The notes beneath the pieces were generated by a model. It had not been told where the DNA came from and made no database searches. It saw nothing but the letters and a program-made list of their open reading frames with translations. From CAZCDM01 sp964497475 (GTDB lineage Bacteria; Planctomycetota; Phycisphaerae; SM23-33), in assembly GCA_964497475.1 (NCBI GenBank), contig CAZCDM010000019.1, positions 1-23,074 of the forward strand: a stretch of 23,074 nucleotides of DNA. Direction: 5' to 3'. The translations under genes and the position numbers were made by a program. Below, one piece after another: positions 5,913 to 13,280 of the stretch; positions within the stretch are counted from its first letter, which is position 1, and every line of letters starts with the position of its first letter.

Positions 5913-7418
5913 TTACTTCGGCTGCGTGGTCGGCTGGGTTGCGGCGGCCAGGGGCCAGCCCTCGGCCCGCAGCAGCACGCCCAGGACGTTGGAAACCTCG
6001 CGGCTGCGGTAGGGGCCCGGCAGGGGCCCGAGTGTGGACATCACGAACGCGGTCGAGTTGACCCGGTTCAGGCTGCCGTGCGTGCTGGCTACGGAGACGG
6101 CACCGGCAAAGCTCTTCGAGCCGAAGTACCAACCGTCGCCCAGCGAGGCCAGCACGTCCGGCGGGTTTTCGACCAGGTCGTGATGCGCCCGCCAGAGTCG
6201 CTGCAGCGGAGCGGGCCAGTGGTGCTCGGCCGTGGCCAGCAGCAGCTTGTCCGCATCGTAGAGGCCCGCCTCGTCGGCCGGCATGTTCGCCAGGATCGGC
6301 GCGAGGCTCAGCGGGTCACCGCCGGTTGGCTCGTAGCCGTATCGGCCGTCGTGGTGGGTGATGCACGCTCTGCTGCCATCGGAGGCGCGAACGATGACGT
6401 CCGGGCCGTCGCGATAGCTGACCAGCTCCACGCCGACGAGGCTGCTGAGGTCGGCCGCCAGGGCGGCGGGGTTGCCGCAGATAAAACTCGCGAACGTCAC
6501 CAGGCCGAACTCTACCGCCACGACGTCGCGGTCGGATTCGATGGCCTTGCCGAGCGACCAGCCGTGGCTGCGGAGGTGGCCCTCGATGTCGATGCGTTGG
6601 CCCGGCGTGTAGCTGTGGCCGTGGTCGCTCATCAGCGTCAGGGCCAGGCGTCCTTCGGTGACGCGCAGCAGGTCGTCGCACAGCCGCTGGAGTTCGGTCA
6701 GTGCGCGGATCTGCCCGTCGCGCCCCCACTTGGTGCTCACCCCGGCCGAGGTCACGAAGTAGGCGATCGTCTCGCGGTTGGAGGATTTCTCCCACGTCGC
6801 CCGCCCGCCGCGCAGCTCGCTGAGGTACATGGTCCACGGCCCGACGTAGCCGAACACGTCGGTCATCAGCCCGGCGCGGTAATCCAGCCGGCGGTTGTAG
6901 GGCATGTTGTCGCCGGCGAGGTAGGCTGCATTGCCGCCGATGAGCTTGTTGGCCCGGCGGTCGAAGTACTTCGCCTCGATGCCCGCGCTGCGCCCCGTGG
7001 CCAGCAGGTCGTTCATCGCCAGGTCGGTCATCGACGGGTAGGGGCAGATCACCCTCGCCGGCGGATAGAACGCCCGCAGGTTGCCCTCGCGGTAGAATGC
7101 ATCGAGAACCTCCCAGCCGAACCCGTCGAGGATCATCACCAGGTGGGGCGGCAGGGCTGCCTGGGCTGTATCGAGGTCGACGACGCGGCGGCCGTCGGCG
7201 GCGAGAAAGACCAGCCGGTCGATCCGCCCGGCGGGGTTGCGCAGCAGTTGGTAGTCGGCCTGGCCGTCGCCGTTGGTGTCGTACCCGTGGTCGGGCGTAT
7301 TGGCGTCGAGGTCCATCCGCTGGCCGAGTCCCGGCGAATGGCCGCAGCCCAGGACGCACAGGCTCGCCAGCACCGCCAGGCCGGCTGGGAGCAATTCGGG
7401 CTTTCTTTTCCGTCGCAT
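5913..7418 (-). CDS. Alkaline-phosphatase-superfamily (type I phosphodiesterase-like) lipoprotein
   Basis: A 501-residue exported enzyme. A basic start and hydrophobic core end in the lipobox VLGC (Cys25). A calcium-binding loop of dockerin/EF-hand type follows: D47, N49, D51 and D55 in DTNGDGQAD. The catalytic part looks like the type I phosphodiesterase / nucleotide pyrophosphatase branch. It has a metal Asp in VMILDGFG (D98), a likely nucleophile Thr in YPSMTD (T131), LLATGRSAG after it, the metal pair SDHG (D265, H266), and a late ASTHGSLN that supplies the last His. The substrate is unknown; a phosphodiester or phospho-monoester outside the cytoplasm is likely. The C-terminus ends in QPTTQPK, a tail style I associate with Phycisphaerae. 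There is no Shine-Dalgarno; the promoter at 7427-7455 suggests a leaderless mRNA. Confidence 0.82.
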   Translation of the reverse strand: MRRKRKPELLPAGLAVLASLCVLGCGHSPGLGQRMDLDANTPDHGYDTNGDGQADYQLLRNPAGRIDRLVFLAADGRRVVDLDTAQAALPPHLVMILDGFGWEVLDAFYREGNLRAFYPPARVICPYPSMTDLAMNDLLATGRSAGIEAKYFDRRANKLIGGNAAYLAGDNMPYNRRLDYRAGLMTDVFGYVGPWTMYLSELRGGRATWEKSSNRETIAYFVTSAGVSTKWGRDGQIRALTELQRLCDDLLRVTEGRLALTLMSDHGHSYTPGQRIDIEGHLRSHGWSLGKAIESDRDVVAVEFGLVTFASFICGNPAALAADLSSLVGVELVSYRDGPDVIVRASDGSRACITHHDGRYGYEPTGGDPLSLAPILANMPADEAGLYDADKLLLATAEHHWPAPLQRLWRAHHDLVENPPDVLASLGDGWYFGSKSFAGAVSVASTHGSLNRVNSTAFVMSTLGPLPGPYRSREVSNVLGVLLRAEGWPLAAATQPTTQPK

Positions 7419-7426
7419 GCTTGGTA

Positions 7427-7455
7427 ATGATAGGGGCCGTGAAGGCCATTGTCTA
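7427..7455 (-). promoter_or_regulatory. Promoter for the phosphodiesterase-like lipoprotein, inside the divergent gene's start
   Basis: On the minus strand TAGACA (complement of 7450-7455; five of six to TTGACA) is followed after 17 bases by TATCAT (complement of 7427-7432; five of six to TATAAT). Only eight bases separate the -10 from the ATG at 7418, so the transcript should be leaderless or nearly so. The promoter overlaps the first codons of the divergent dehydrogenase gene. Confidence 0.62.
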
Positions 7456-8743
7456 TCAAACCAACCCGGCCGGCTGGGCGCTGTGCAAGCTGCTCGGCCG
7501 GCTCGTGCCGTCGCTGCTGACGGGTCCGGCCAACGGCGTTGCCCTGCGGCAGGTCAATCCGCCGGAGCTTCCGGGCAAGGACTGGGTCCGCCTGCGGACG
7601 CGGCTGGGGGGTATTTGCGGCAGCGATGTGGCCATCGTCGCCCAGAAGCTGCCTCCCGATTCGGTATTGCAGGGTTTCGCGGCCCAGCCGTTCGTGCCCG
7701 GTCACGAGGCCGTCGCCGAAGTTGTGGAGGTCGGGCGGGAAGTCGATCCCGGGCTGATCGGGCGGCGCGTAGTCGTCGAGCCGACGCTCGGCTGTGTGGT
7801 GCGCGGCACGGAGCCCGCCTGCCCGCGCTGCCAGGCGGGCGAGTTCGGCGTGTGCGAGAATTTCTCCGGCGCCATGGGCGGCTCGGCGAACATCCCGGCC
7901 GGGACGTCCATCGGCTACGGCGGCGGAACCGGCGGAAGCTGGGCCGAGCAGTTCGTCGCCCACCAGAGCCAACTCATCCCGCTGGACGATTCGATCTCTG
8001 ACGCCCAGGGCGTGGTCGTCGACCCGCTGGCGTGCAGCCTGCACGGCGTGCTGCGGGCCAAGCTGGACGGGGTGCAGCGCGTGCTGGTTTACGGGGCGGG
8101 ACTGCTGGGCATTGGGACGGTGCGCTGCCTGCGGGCGATGGGCTATGCCGGGCAGATCGACGTGCTCGCCCGGGGCCAGGCCGCCCGCGACCGGGCTGCG
8201 GAATCCGGGGCGGAGGACGTCTTCGAGCTGCCGGCCTCGCCGCTGGCCCGCGGGCGGGACATCGCCCGCCGCACCGGCGCGACGCTGCAGGAGGTACGCT
8301 TTGGCAACTACATGATCTCGGGTGGGTACGACCTGATCTTCGACTGCATCGGCTCGGCCCGCAGTGTCAACGAGTGTCTCAAGTGGACGCGCAGCCGCGG
8401 CCAGGTCGTCATGGTCGGCACGCTGCAGAAAGGTGCTATCGACCTGACGCCGCTGTGGTTCCGCGAGCTGACCGTGCTGGGCGCCTACGGACGATGCAAG
8501 GAAGACTACCAGGGCCGACGGGTCAGCACCTCCGCCCTGGTGGTCGAACTCATCGGCCAGGGTCAACTCCGCGCCGACGACTTGCTCACACACACATTTG
8601 GACTTGACCAATATCGCGATGCGCTGAAAATGGCACTGCACAAAAGCCGCCACGGGGCGATCAAAATCGCCTTTGACTTCCGCAAGCCAGAAACCGCAAC
8701 CGACCACGACGACGCAGAAGGGGCCCGCAAGAGCCAATCGTAA
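7439..8743 (+). CDS. Zinc-dependent alcohol dehydrogenase-like oxidoreductase (MDR family)
   Basis: A protein of about 434 residues of the medium-chain dehydrogenase/reductase family, oxidising an alcohol or polyol with NAD(P). Catalytic zinc ligands are visible: C60 in GGICGSD and H89-E90 in PGHE. The structural-zinc lobe has C128, C131 and C139 with the classic spacing; the usual first Cys is replaced by a displaced C119. The Rossmann motif is VLVYGAGLLGIG, followed later by GYDLIFDCIGS. I chose the GTG at 7439, giving the usual M/V-KAIVY opening; an ATG at 7427 is possible. AGGGG lies only two bases before the GTG, so the start remains uncertain. The gene is divergent from, and only 20 bases away from, the 5913-7418 gene. 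A palindromic element begins four bases after its stop. Substrate unknown. Confidence 0.88.
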   Translation: MKAIVYQTNPAGWALCKLLGRLVPSLLTGPANGVALRQVNPPELPGKDWVRLRTRLGGICGSDVAIVAQKLPPDSVLQGFAAQPFVPGHEAVAEVVEVGREVDPGLIGRRVVVEPTLGCVVRGTEPACPRCQAGEFGVCENFSGAMGGSANIPAGTSIGYGGGTGGSWAEQFVAHQSQLIPLDDSISDAQGVVVDPLACSLHGVLRAKLDGVQRVLVYGAGLLGIGTVRCLRAMGYAGQIDVLARGQAARDRAAESGAEDVFELPASPLARGRDIARRTGATLQEVRFGNYMISGGYDLIFDCIGSARSVNECLKWTRSRGQVVMVGTLQKGAIDLTPLWFRELTVLGAYGRCKEDYQGRRVSTSALVVELIGQGQLRADDLLTHTFGLDQYRDALKMALHKSRHGAIKIAFDFRKPETATDHDDAEGARKSQS

Positions 8744-8747
8744 TGGA

Positions 8748-8908
8748 GGGCACCTTGAAAAATTCACTTTTCGGCCTCGCTGGTCTTTTCGCTCCCTGGC
8801 GGCATCGCAAAAAACGGCGGAATATGAGCCCATATACACCATTTTTTGCTCTTTGCCAGAAAGCGAAAATCCTACGCGACATCCGAATTTGAATTTTTCA
8901 AAGTACCC
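8748..8908. mobile_element. MITE-like palindromic element, complete copy
   Basis: A 161-base element that is one long imperfect palindrome. The left arm starts GGGCACCTTGAAAAATTC (8748-8765) and the right arm ends GAATTTTTCAAAGTACCC (8891-8908). Pairing continues through TTTTCGCT/AGCGAAAA and GCAAAAAA/TTTTTTGC to a small loop at 8827-8830 inside ATATG/CATAT. TGGA flanks it on both sides (8744-8747 and 8909-8912), consistent with a 4-base target duplication. No transposase is encoded. A second copy of the right half is at 1-51. It occupies the gap between the dehydrogenase stop and purE. Confidence 0.72.
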
Positions 8909-8949
8909 TGGAGTGCCCCGCGTCTGTGGCCAACCCCGAAAGGAATGCG

Positions 8950-9447
8950 ATGGCTGATACACCGATCGTTGGAATCGTGATGGGCTCGGACAGCGACTAC
9001 GACGTGATGAAGCGTTGCTGCAAGCAGCTTGACGAGTTCGGCATTGCGTGGGAAATCCGGGTGATCTCCGCCCACCGCACGCCGGCCGACGCCCACGAAT
9101 ATGCCGCCACCGCTCGCGACCGCGGGCTGAAGGTGCTCGTGGCTGCGGCGGGCATGAGTGCTGCCCTCGGCGGTGTCCTGGCGGCCAATACCACGCTGCC
9201 AGTTATCGGCGTGCCGATGGCCTCGGGGCCTCTGGTCGGCGTCGATGCAGCCCTCAGCACCATGCAAATGCCCCCGGGCATCCCGGTGGGAACCATGGCC
9301 ATCGACAAGGCCGGGGCCACCAACGCCGCCATCTTCGCCGCGGAAATCCTCGGCACGGCCGACGCGGTCATCGCCGAGAAGCTCGCCGCCTTCAAAACCG
9401 CCCAGGCAGAAAAGACCCGCCAGAAAGACAACGACCTGCCGAGGTGA
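8950..9447 (+). CDS. purE: N5-carboxyaminoimidazole ribonucleotide mutase (class I PurE)
   Basis: A 165-residue PurE that converts N5-CAIR to CAIR in de novo purine synthesis. The signature elements are present: GIVMGSDSDYDVM near the N-terminus, the ISAHRTP loop with the catalytic-site His, the AAAGMSAALGGVLAA block and the PVIGVP / GIPVGTMAI segments. The length is typical of a single-domain PurE. The start at 8950 is supported by GAAAGGA five bases upstream; the in-frame GTG at 8926 is less likely. No purK is adjacent, which is unusual because purE and purK are often paired. The repeat element ends 41 bases before the start, so any native promoter must lie in or beyond it. Confidence 0.95.
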   Translation: MADTPIVGIVMGSDSDYDVMKRCCKQLDEFGIAWEIRVISAHRTPADAHEYAATARDRGLKVLVAAAGMSAALGGVLAANTTLPVIGVPMASGPLVGVDAALSTMQMPPGIPVGTMAIDKAGATNAAIFAAEILGTADAVIAEKLAAFKTAQAEKTRQKDNDLPR

Positions 9448-9521
9448 TCGTCGTCTGGTGAGGCGTGGAAAATGGGATTCGCTATTCAGTTCAAGGCGGG
9501 TTCGTGTCATAATGCGCCTCA

Positions 9522-9545
9522 GCCGGGCGCAGGATACTGCCCGGC
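9522..9545. repeat. Hairpin between purE and the carbamoyltransferase gene
   Basis: GCCGGGC (9522-9528) pairs with GCCCGGC (9539-9545) around a ten-base loop. It lies 74 bases after the purE stop and 59 before the next start. It has no T-tract, so it may be a leader stem or a weak terminator. Confidence 0.45.
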
Positions 9546-9604
9546 AGCACTATGCAGGGTCGCGCTGCGGATGGTGCGGCCGTTGAACGGGAATGGAGAC
9601 ACAC

Positions 9605-11317
9605 ATGCTGAGTATCGGCATTGGCGACAGTCACGACGCATCGGTCGCGGCTGTCCGGGACGGTGAGATCCTCTGGAGTAATAACGAGGAACGTTTTTCG
9701 CGAATCAAGCTGCACGCGGGTTTCCCCACCTTGGCTCTGGAGAGCTGTCTGGCCGATTGTGGCCTGTCGCTGCAGGAGGTCGACCGCGTTTGCTTTGGCG
9801 GTTATGGTCCGGCCTACACGGAGGGCGATCTCGACTTTGACACGCCCGAACTGTCCGGCCCGCGGAAGCTCATGGCCATCGCGTCCAAGCAGCATCTTCT
9901 CCCTTTGGACGGCTGGTTCATGCGCACCGTTCACCAGAGCGTCTCGAAACGGCTGTTGCGGTACGCGCCGGCGCGGCGCGGTTCGGTTCGGCAGGTACGG
10001 GCGTTGGGCTATGCCGGGCCGATCACCATGTACGACCATCATCGCTGTCATGCCGCCACCGCCTACTACACCTCCGGGTTCCCCGAGGCCACGGTAATGA
10101 CCATGGATGGCGGAGGCGATGGGCTTTCCGGTTCGATCTGGCATGGCAAGGGTGGACGGATGCGCCGCATCGCGGTGATGCCCAAGATCAATTCCCCGGG
10201 CAACTTCTGGGATTACATTACTCACATCTGCGGGTTCTCCCCCATGCGTCACGGAGGGAAAATCACGGGTCTGGCGGCCTACACGCCTTGCCCCGAGGCG
10301 CGAGACATCCTGCGGGAGTTTTTCGGGGCGGATACCGAGAAGCTGACGTGGGTCAACCGCAAGCGTCTTTTCTGGCACGATGCGGTGGCCGCTTTGCGTA
10401 AGGCTCTGGACGGATTTTCCATCGAGCAGATCGCCTGGGCCGCCCAGAAAATACTTGAAGAGAATACCACGCAGATTGTTACTGCCGCCGTGCGGAAAAC
10501 CGGCTGTGGCAACCTCGCCGCTGCCGGCGGAGTCTTTGCCAATGTCCGCCTGAATCAGATCCTTCACGAATTGCCCGAGATTGAGGAGATATTCATTCAT
10601 CCACACATGGGCGATGGAGGGGTCGGACTGGGGGCGGCGCTGATCGCCCAGGCAGAATCCGGCTCGGGCCTGATGCCCACGGAGTTCCCCTCGGCCTTTC
10701 TCGGGGCGGATATCCAGGAAAGTGAAGTCACACACGAGGCCGAAAGCGCCGGCCTGACCGCTCGGTTGCTTGACTCGCCCGAGAAATATATCGCCCAACA
10801 CCTCGCGAAAAAGCACGTCGTCGGACTCGTGCAGGGCCGGGCCGAGTACGGCCCCCGTGCACTCTGCCATCGGTCGATTCTCGCCGAACCAACCGATACG
10901 ACCATGATGGACTGGCTGAACGAGCGACTCGACCGGACGGATTTCATGCCTTTCGCCCCGGTGGTCATCGAGGAGAAGGCCGCTGAGTATTTCCAAGGCT
11001 ATCCGCACGGCCGGGTTGCCTCGCGGTTCATGACTCTCTGCTTCAATGCCACCGATCTGGCCCGTGAGAAAACCCCCGGCGTGGTCCATGTTGACGGAAC
11101 GGCCCGGCCGCAGGTCGTCTCCACACAAAGCGATCCGCTCATGCATGCCATTCTCTGCGAGTACGAAAAGCACACCGGCTTTCCTGTCTGCATCAATACC
11201 AGTTTCAATCGTCATGAGGAGCCCATCGTCAATACCGCCCGCGACGCCATCGTTGAACTGGCCGCCGGGCGGGTCGATGCACTCGTGATCAACCGCTACG
11301 CGGTGGAGCACGCCTGA
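9605..11317 (+). CDS. NodU/CmcH-type carbamoyltransferase
   Basis: A 570-residue carbamoyltransferase of the NodU/CmcH/TobZ family. It transfers the carbamoyl group of carbamoyl phosphate, through a carbamoyl-adenylate, to a hydroxyl on a small molecule. The N-terminal Kae1-like half starts MLSIGIGDSHDAS, has NNEERFSRIKLHAGFP, the metal-site histidines in YDHHRCHAA (H145, H146, H149) and MTMDGGGDG (D168). The C-terminal domain has GRAEYGPRALCHRSIL near residue 410 and ends with the TSFNRHEEPIV block. The start at 9605 follows GGAGA with a five-base spacer. Neighbours are purE and a YjbQ gene; no polyketide, peptide or sugar pathway gene is nearby, so the acceptor is unknown. Confidence 0.93.
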   Translation: MLSIGIGDSHDASVAAVRDGEILWSNNEERFSRIKLHAGFPTLALESCLADCGLSLQEVDRVCFGGYGPAYTEGDLDFDTPELSGPRKLMAIASKQHLLPLDGWFMRTVHQSVSKRLLRYAPARRGSVRQVRALGYAGPITMYDHHRCHAATAYYTSGFPEATVMTMDGGGDGLSGSIWHGKGGRMRRIAVMPKINSPGNFWDYITHICGFSPMRHGGKITGLAAYTPCPEARDILREFFGADTEKLTWVNRKRLFWHDAVAALRKALDGFSIEQIAWAAQKILEENTTQIVTAAVRKTGCGNLAAAGGVFANVRLNQILHELPEIEEIFIHPHMGDGGVGLGAALIAQAESGSGLMPTEFPSAFLGADIQESEVTHEAESAGLTARLLDSPEKYIAQHLAKKHVVGLVQGRAEYGPRALCHRSILAEPTDTTMMDWLNERLDRTDFMPFAPVVIEEKAAEYFQGYPHGRVASRFMTLCFNATDLAREKTPGVVHVDGTARPQVVSTQSDPLMHAILCEYEKHTGFPVCINTSFNRHEEPIVNTARDAIVELAAGRVDALVINRYAVEHA

Positions 11318-11383
11318 GGGGTATTGGCGGACGACATGCGTTCGGCAGGCAAGGGCTTGGGGTGCGTCAGAAAACACCGGGCC

Positions 11384-11418
11384 GTAGGCAGTGGGCAGTA
11401 GACAGTCGGCGGTAGGTC
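11384..11418. repeat. Degenerate heptamer array, five units
   Basis: Five consecutive 7-base units with consensus GTRGGCA: GTAGGCA, GTGGGCA, GTAGACA, GTCGGCG, GTAGGTC. They lie in the 209-base gap between the carbamoyltransferase and yjbQ. Confidence 0.7.
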
Positions 11419-11488
11419 GTGCCGGCTGCCGCATGGTCATCCCTGCGCACAGCAAGAGATGGCTGCGCGAACAGGTTTTATCATTCCC

Positions 11489-11520
11489 AACTCCGAACTC
11501 CGAACTCCGAACTTCGAACT
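11489..11520. repeat. Heptamer array AACTCCG, four and a half units
   Basis: Three exact AACTCCG units (11489-11509), one AACTTCG (11510-11516) and a partial AACT. The array ends six bases before the yjbQ start codon, so it covers the place where a ribosome site or promoter would normally be. Confidence 0.85.
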
Positions 11521-11526
11521 GAAAAG

Positions 11527-11949
11527 ATGATGGCGTATCAGGAAACGATTGAGATCGAGACGGCCAGGCACGGGCAGATGACGGACCTGACCGAGGCGGT
11601 TGCGAAGGTGGTGGCGGCCTCGGGCGTGAAGGCCGGTACGGCCCACGTGTTCAACGTCGGCAGCACGGCGGTGATCGGCACGGTGGAGTTCGAGCCCGGC
11701 CTCGAGCGGGACATCCCCGAGCAGCTCGACCGCCTCCTGCCGCCCAGCCGCGAGTACGGCCACGAGCAGGCGTGGCATGACGGCAATGGTCATTCGCACC
11801 TGCAGGCGAGCTTCCTCGGCCCGGACCTGACGGTCCCCGTGACGGGCGGGGCGTGCGTGCTGGGCACGTGGCAGCAGATTTTCCATCTGGAGTGCGACAT
11901 CAAACCGCGCCGCCGCACGATCGTCGTGACGGTTCTGGGCGAGCGATGA
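11527..11949 (+). CDS. yjbQ: YjbQ family protein (UPF0047)
   Basis: A 140-residue member of the YjbQ/UPF0047 family, proteins reported to have a weak, secondary thiamine-phosphate synthase activity and of unsettled main function. Visible family blocks are AHVFNVGSTAVIGTVEFEPGL, HDGNGHSHLQASFLGP, VLGTWQQI and the closing ECDIKPRRR. In this copy the common HTT of the first block is replaced by GST, which I recall as a known subfamily form. The start is placed at 11527 (or the next codon, 11530), because the upstream frame runs through the heptamer repeat and has no family similarity. Only a weak GAAAAG precedes it. Its TGA overlaps the next gene's ATG (ATGA at 11946-11949), so the two are translationally coupled. 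Confidence 0.88.
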   Translation: MMAYQETIEIETARHGQMTDLTEAVAKVVAASGVKAGTAHVFNVGSTAVIGTVEFEPGLERDIPEQLDRLLPPSREYGHEQAWHDGNGHSHLQASFLGPDLTVPVTGGACVLGTWQQIFHLECDIKPRRRTIVVTVLGER

Positions 11950-13157
11950 GCCTCTCGGCTGATGCGCTTGGCTATCTGACCTCGCCGGGGGCTGCTGCGC
12001 TGCTGACGATGGATTTGCCTGCCGAACCGCTGGCCGCCCAGACGTTGCTGCGAAAGCAGTGCGAGCCGGACCAGGCAGCGGCGGTGGCGACGTTGCGTGA
12101 GCTTCGCAGCCGGGCCGGGCGGAAGTTCCCGTCGGAGATGGCAGCGGGGCTGCTCGCGACGGACAAGAGTTTGCAGCAGGCCAGCAGTTGGCCCATTGCG
12201 CAGGTCAAGGCGCGGCGGTTTGCAGCCGCCGGTGTGGAGGCGGTGTGGGATTTGTGCTGCGGGCTGGGGGCGGATGGCCTGGCGGTGGCGGCGGCGGGCT
12301 TGGCCGTCCAGGCGGCGGATTGCGATGAGGCGATGGTGGTCTGTGCGAACCATAACGCCCGCCTGGCCGGGTTGGGTGAGCGGTTCGAGGCGAGGCGGGG
12401 TGATGTGACGCAGCTGGCCTTGCCGGCCGGGGCGGTGGTGCATATCGACCCGGACCGCCGGGCCGGTCCCGGCCGGGCGGTGGCGCTGGAATCGTATCGG
12501 CCGGACGCGGCCTTTCTGCGGGGGCTGATTAAGCGGACGGCTGGGGGGTGCATGAAGCTCTCGCCGGCGACGGACTGGGCGGTGCTGTCCGACTGGCCCG
12601 GGGTGGCGGTGGAGGTCGTCAGCCAGGGGCGCGTGGCGCGACAGTTGCTGGCCTGGTGGGGCGTGCTGGCCGGCGAGGGCCTGCCGCGCCGGGCGACGGT
12701 CGTGGGCGGGACGATGGCCGAGCCGACGGCGGAGTCCATCGAGGCCGGCCGGGCCGATGCGGCTGCGGTCAGGCCCGTCGGCCCGTGGCTGATCGAGCCG
12801 GACCCGGCCGTCATCGCAGCCCGCGGGGTCGACGACCTCGCTGCGGCGCACCAGCTCTGGCGGCTGGGCGAGGGGCTCAACTGGCTGAGCGGAGATGGGC
12901 CCGTCGAGACGAGCCTGGCCCGATCATACGAGGTGCTGGGTGAATCGGCCGGCCGGGTGAAGGACGTCGCCCGCCTGGTCGCTGAGCTCGACGGCGGGGC
13001 GGTGACGGTCAAGCCAGCTGGGCTTCGGCTGGATACCGATCGCCTGGCCAGGCAGCTTGGCGGCAGTGGAGGCCGGGCGCTGGGGCTGTTCTGGGGGCGG
13101 TTCGGGCGGTCGCAGCGGGTTTTCGTGACCGCCTGGCCTGCACGGGGCGGGATGTAG
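11946..13157 (+). CDS. THUMP-like domain SAM-dependent methyltransferase
   Basis: A 403-residue class I methyltransferase-fold protein. The SAM-binding motif is DLCCGLGADGLA near residue 105, followed by AADCDEAM (motif II) and VVHIDPDRRAG (the motif IV position, DPDRR). The C-terminal third, with ARSYEVLGESAGRVKDVARLVAEL and TVKPAGLRLDTDRLARQL, looks like the THUMP-like domain that accompanies this family. An RNA substrate is a reasonable guess, but none is established. The ATG overlaps the yjbQ stop by four bases. GC content is very high and third positions are almost all G or C. The protein has no signal or membrane segment. A GGCGGG hairpin begins three bases after its stop. Confidence 0.78.
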   Translation: MSLSADALGYLTSPGAAALLTMDLPAEPLAAQTLLRKQCEPDQAAAVATLRELRSRAGRKFPSEMAAGLLATDKSLQQASSWPIAQVKARRFAAAGVEAVWDLCCGLGADGLAVAAAGLAVQAADCDEAMVVCANHNARLAGLGERFEARRGDVTQLALPAGAVVHIDPDRRAGPGRAVALESYRPDAAFLRGLIKRTAGGCMKLSPATDWAVLSDWPGVAVEVVSQGRVARQLLAWWGVLAGEGLPRRATVVGGTMAEPTAESIEAGRADAAAVRPVGPWLIEPDPAVIAARGVDDLAAAHQLWRLGEGLNWLSGDGPVETSLARSYEVLGESAGRVKDVARLVAELDGGAVTVKPAGLRLDTDRLARQLGGSGGRALGLFWGRFGRSQRVFVTAWPARGGM

Positions 13158-13159
13158 CC

Positions 13160-13179
13160 GGCGGGACAGGAGCCCCGCC
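13160..13179. repeat. GGYGGG hairpin repeat, copy A
   Basis: GGCGGG (13160-13165) and CCCGCC (13174-13179) enclose the eight-base loop ACAGGAGC. The same hairpin, in the opposite orientation and with paired stem changes, is at 17027-17052, and a related one is at 17074-17115. It starts three bases past a stop codon. Confidence 0.7.
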
Positions 13180-13280
13180 AGCTGAACAGAGCGCGGGGAG
13201 TTTGGCGGGCGGATCAGAATGGGGAACGTTCCGGCTGGGCGAATCGTTACAATGACAGTATCCAGAGTTAGGAGTTTGCC

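Noticed and set aside
8926..8950. GTG at 8926 as the purE start
   Set aside because: The ATG at 8950 has GAAAGGA at proper distance and gives the usual PurE N-terminus; the extra eight residues include that ribosome site.
11384..11520. Heptamer repeats as a CRISPR or phage attachment array
   Set aside because: Units are contiguous, only 7 bases long and without spacers; no cas or integrase gene is present.
13222..13253. GGAACGTTCC palindrome plus TACAAT as a regulated promoter of the SpoIIE-type phosphatase gene
   Set aside because: No -35 at a suitable distance and the palindrome is short; kept only as a remark in that gene's entry.
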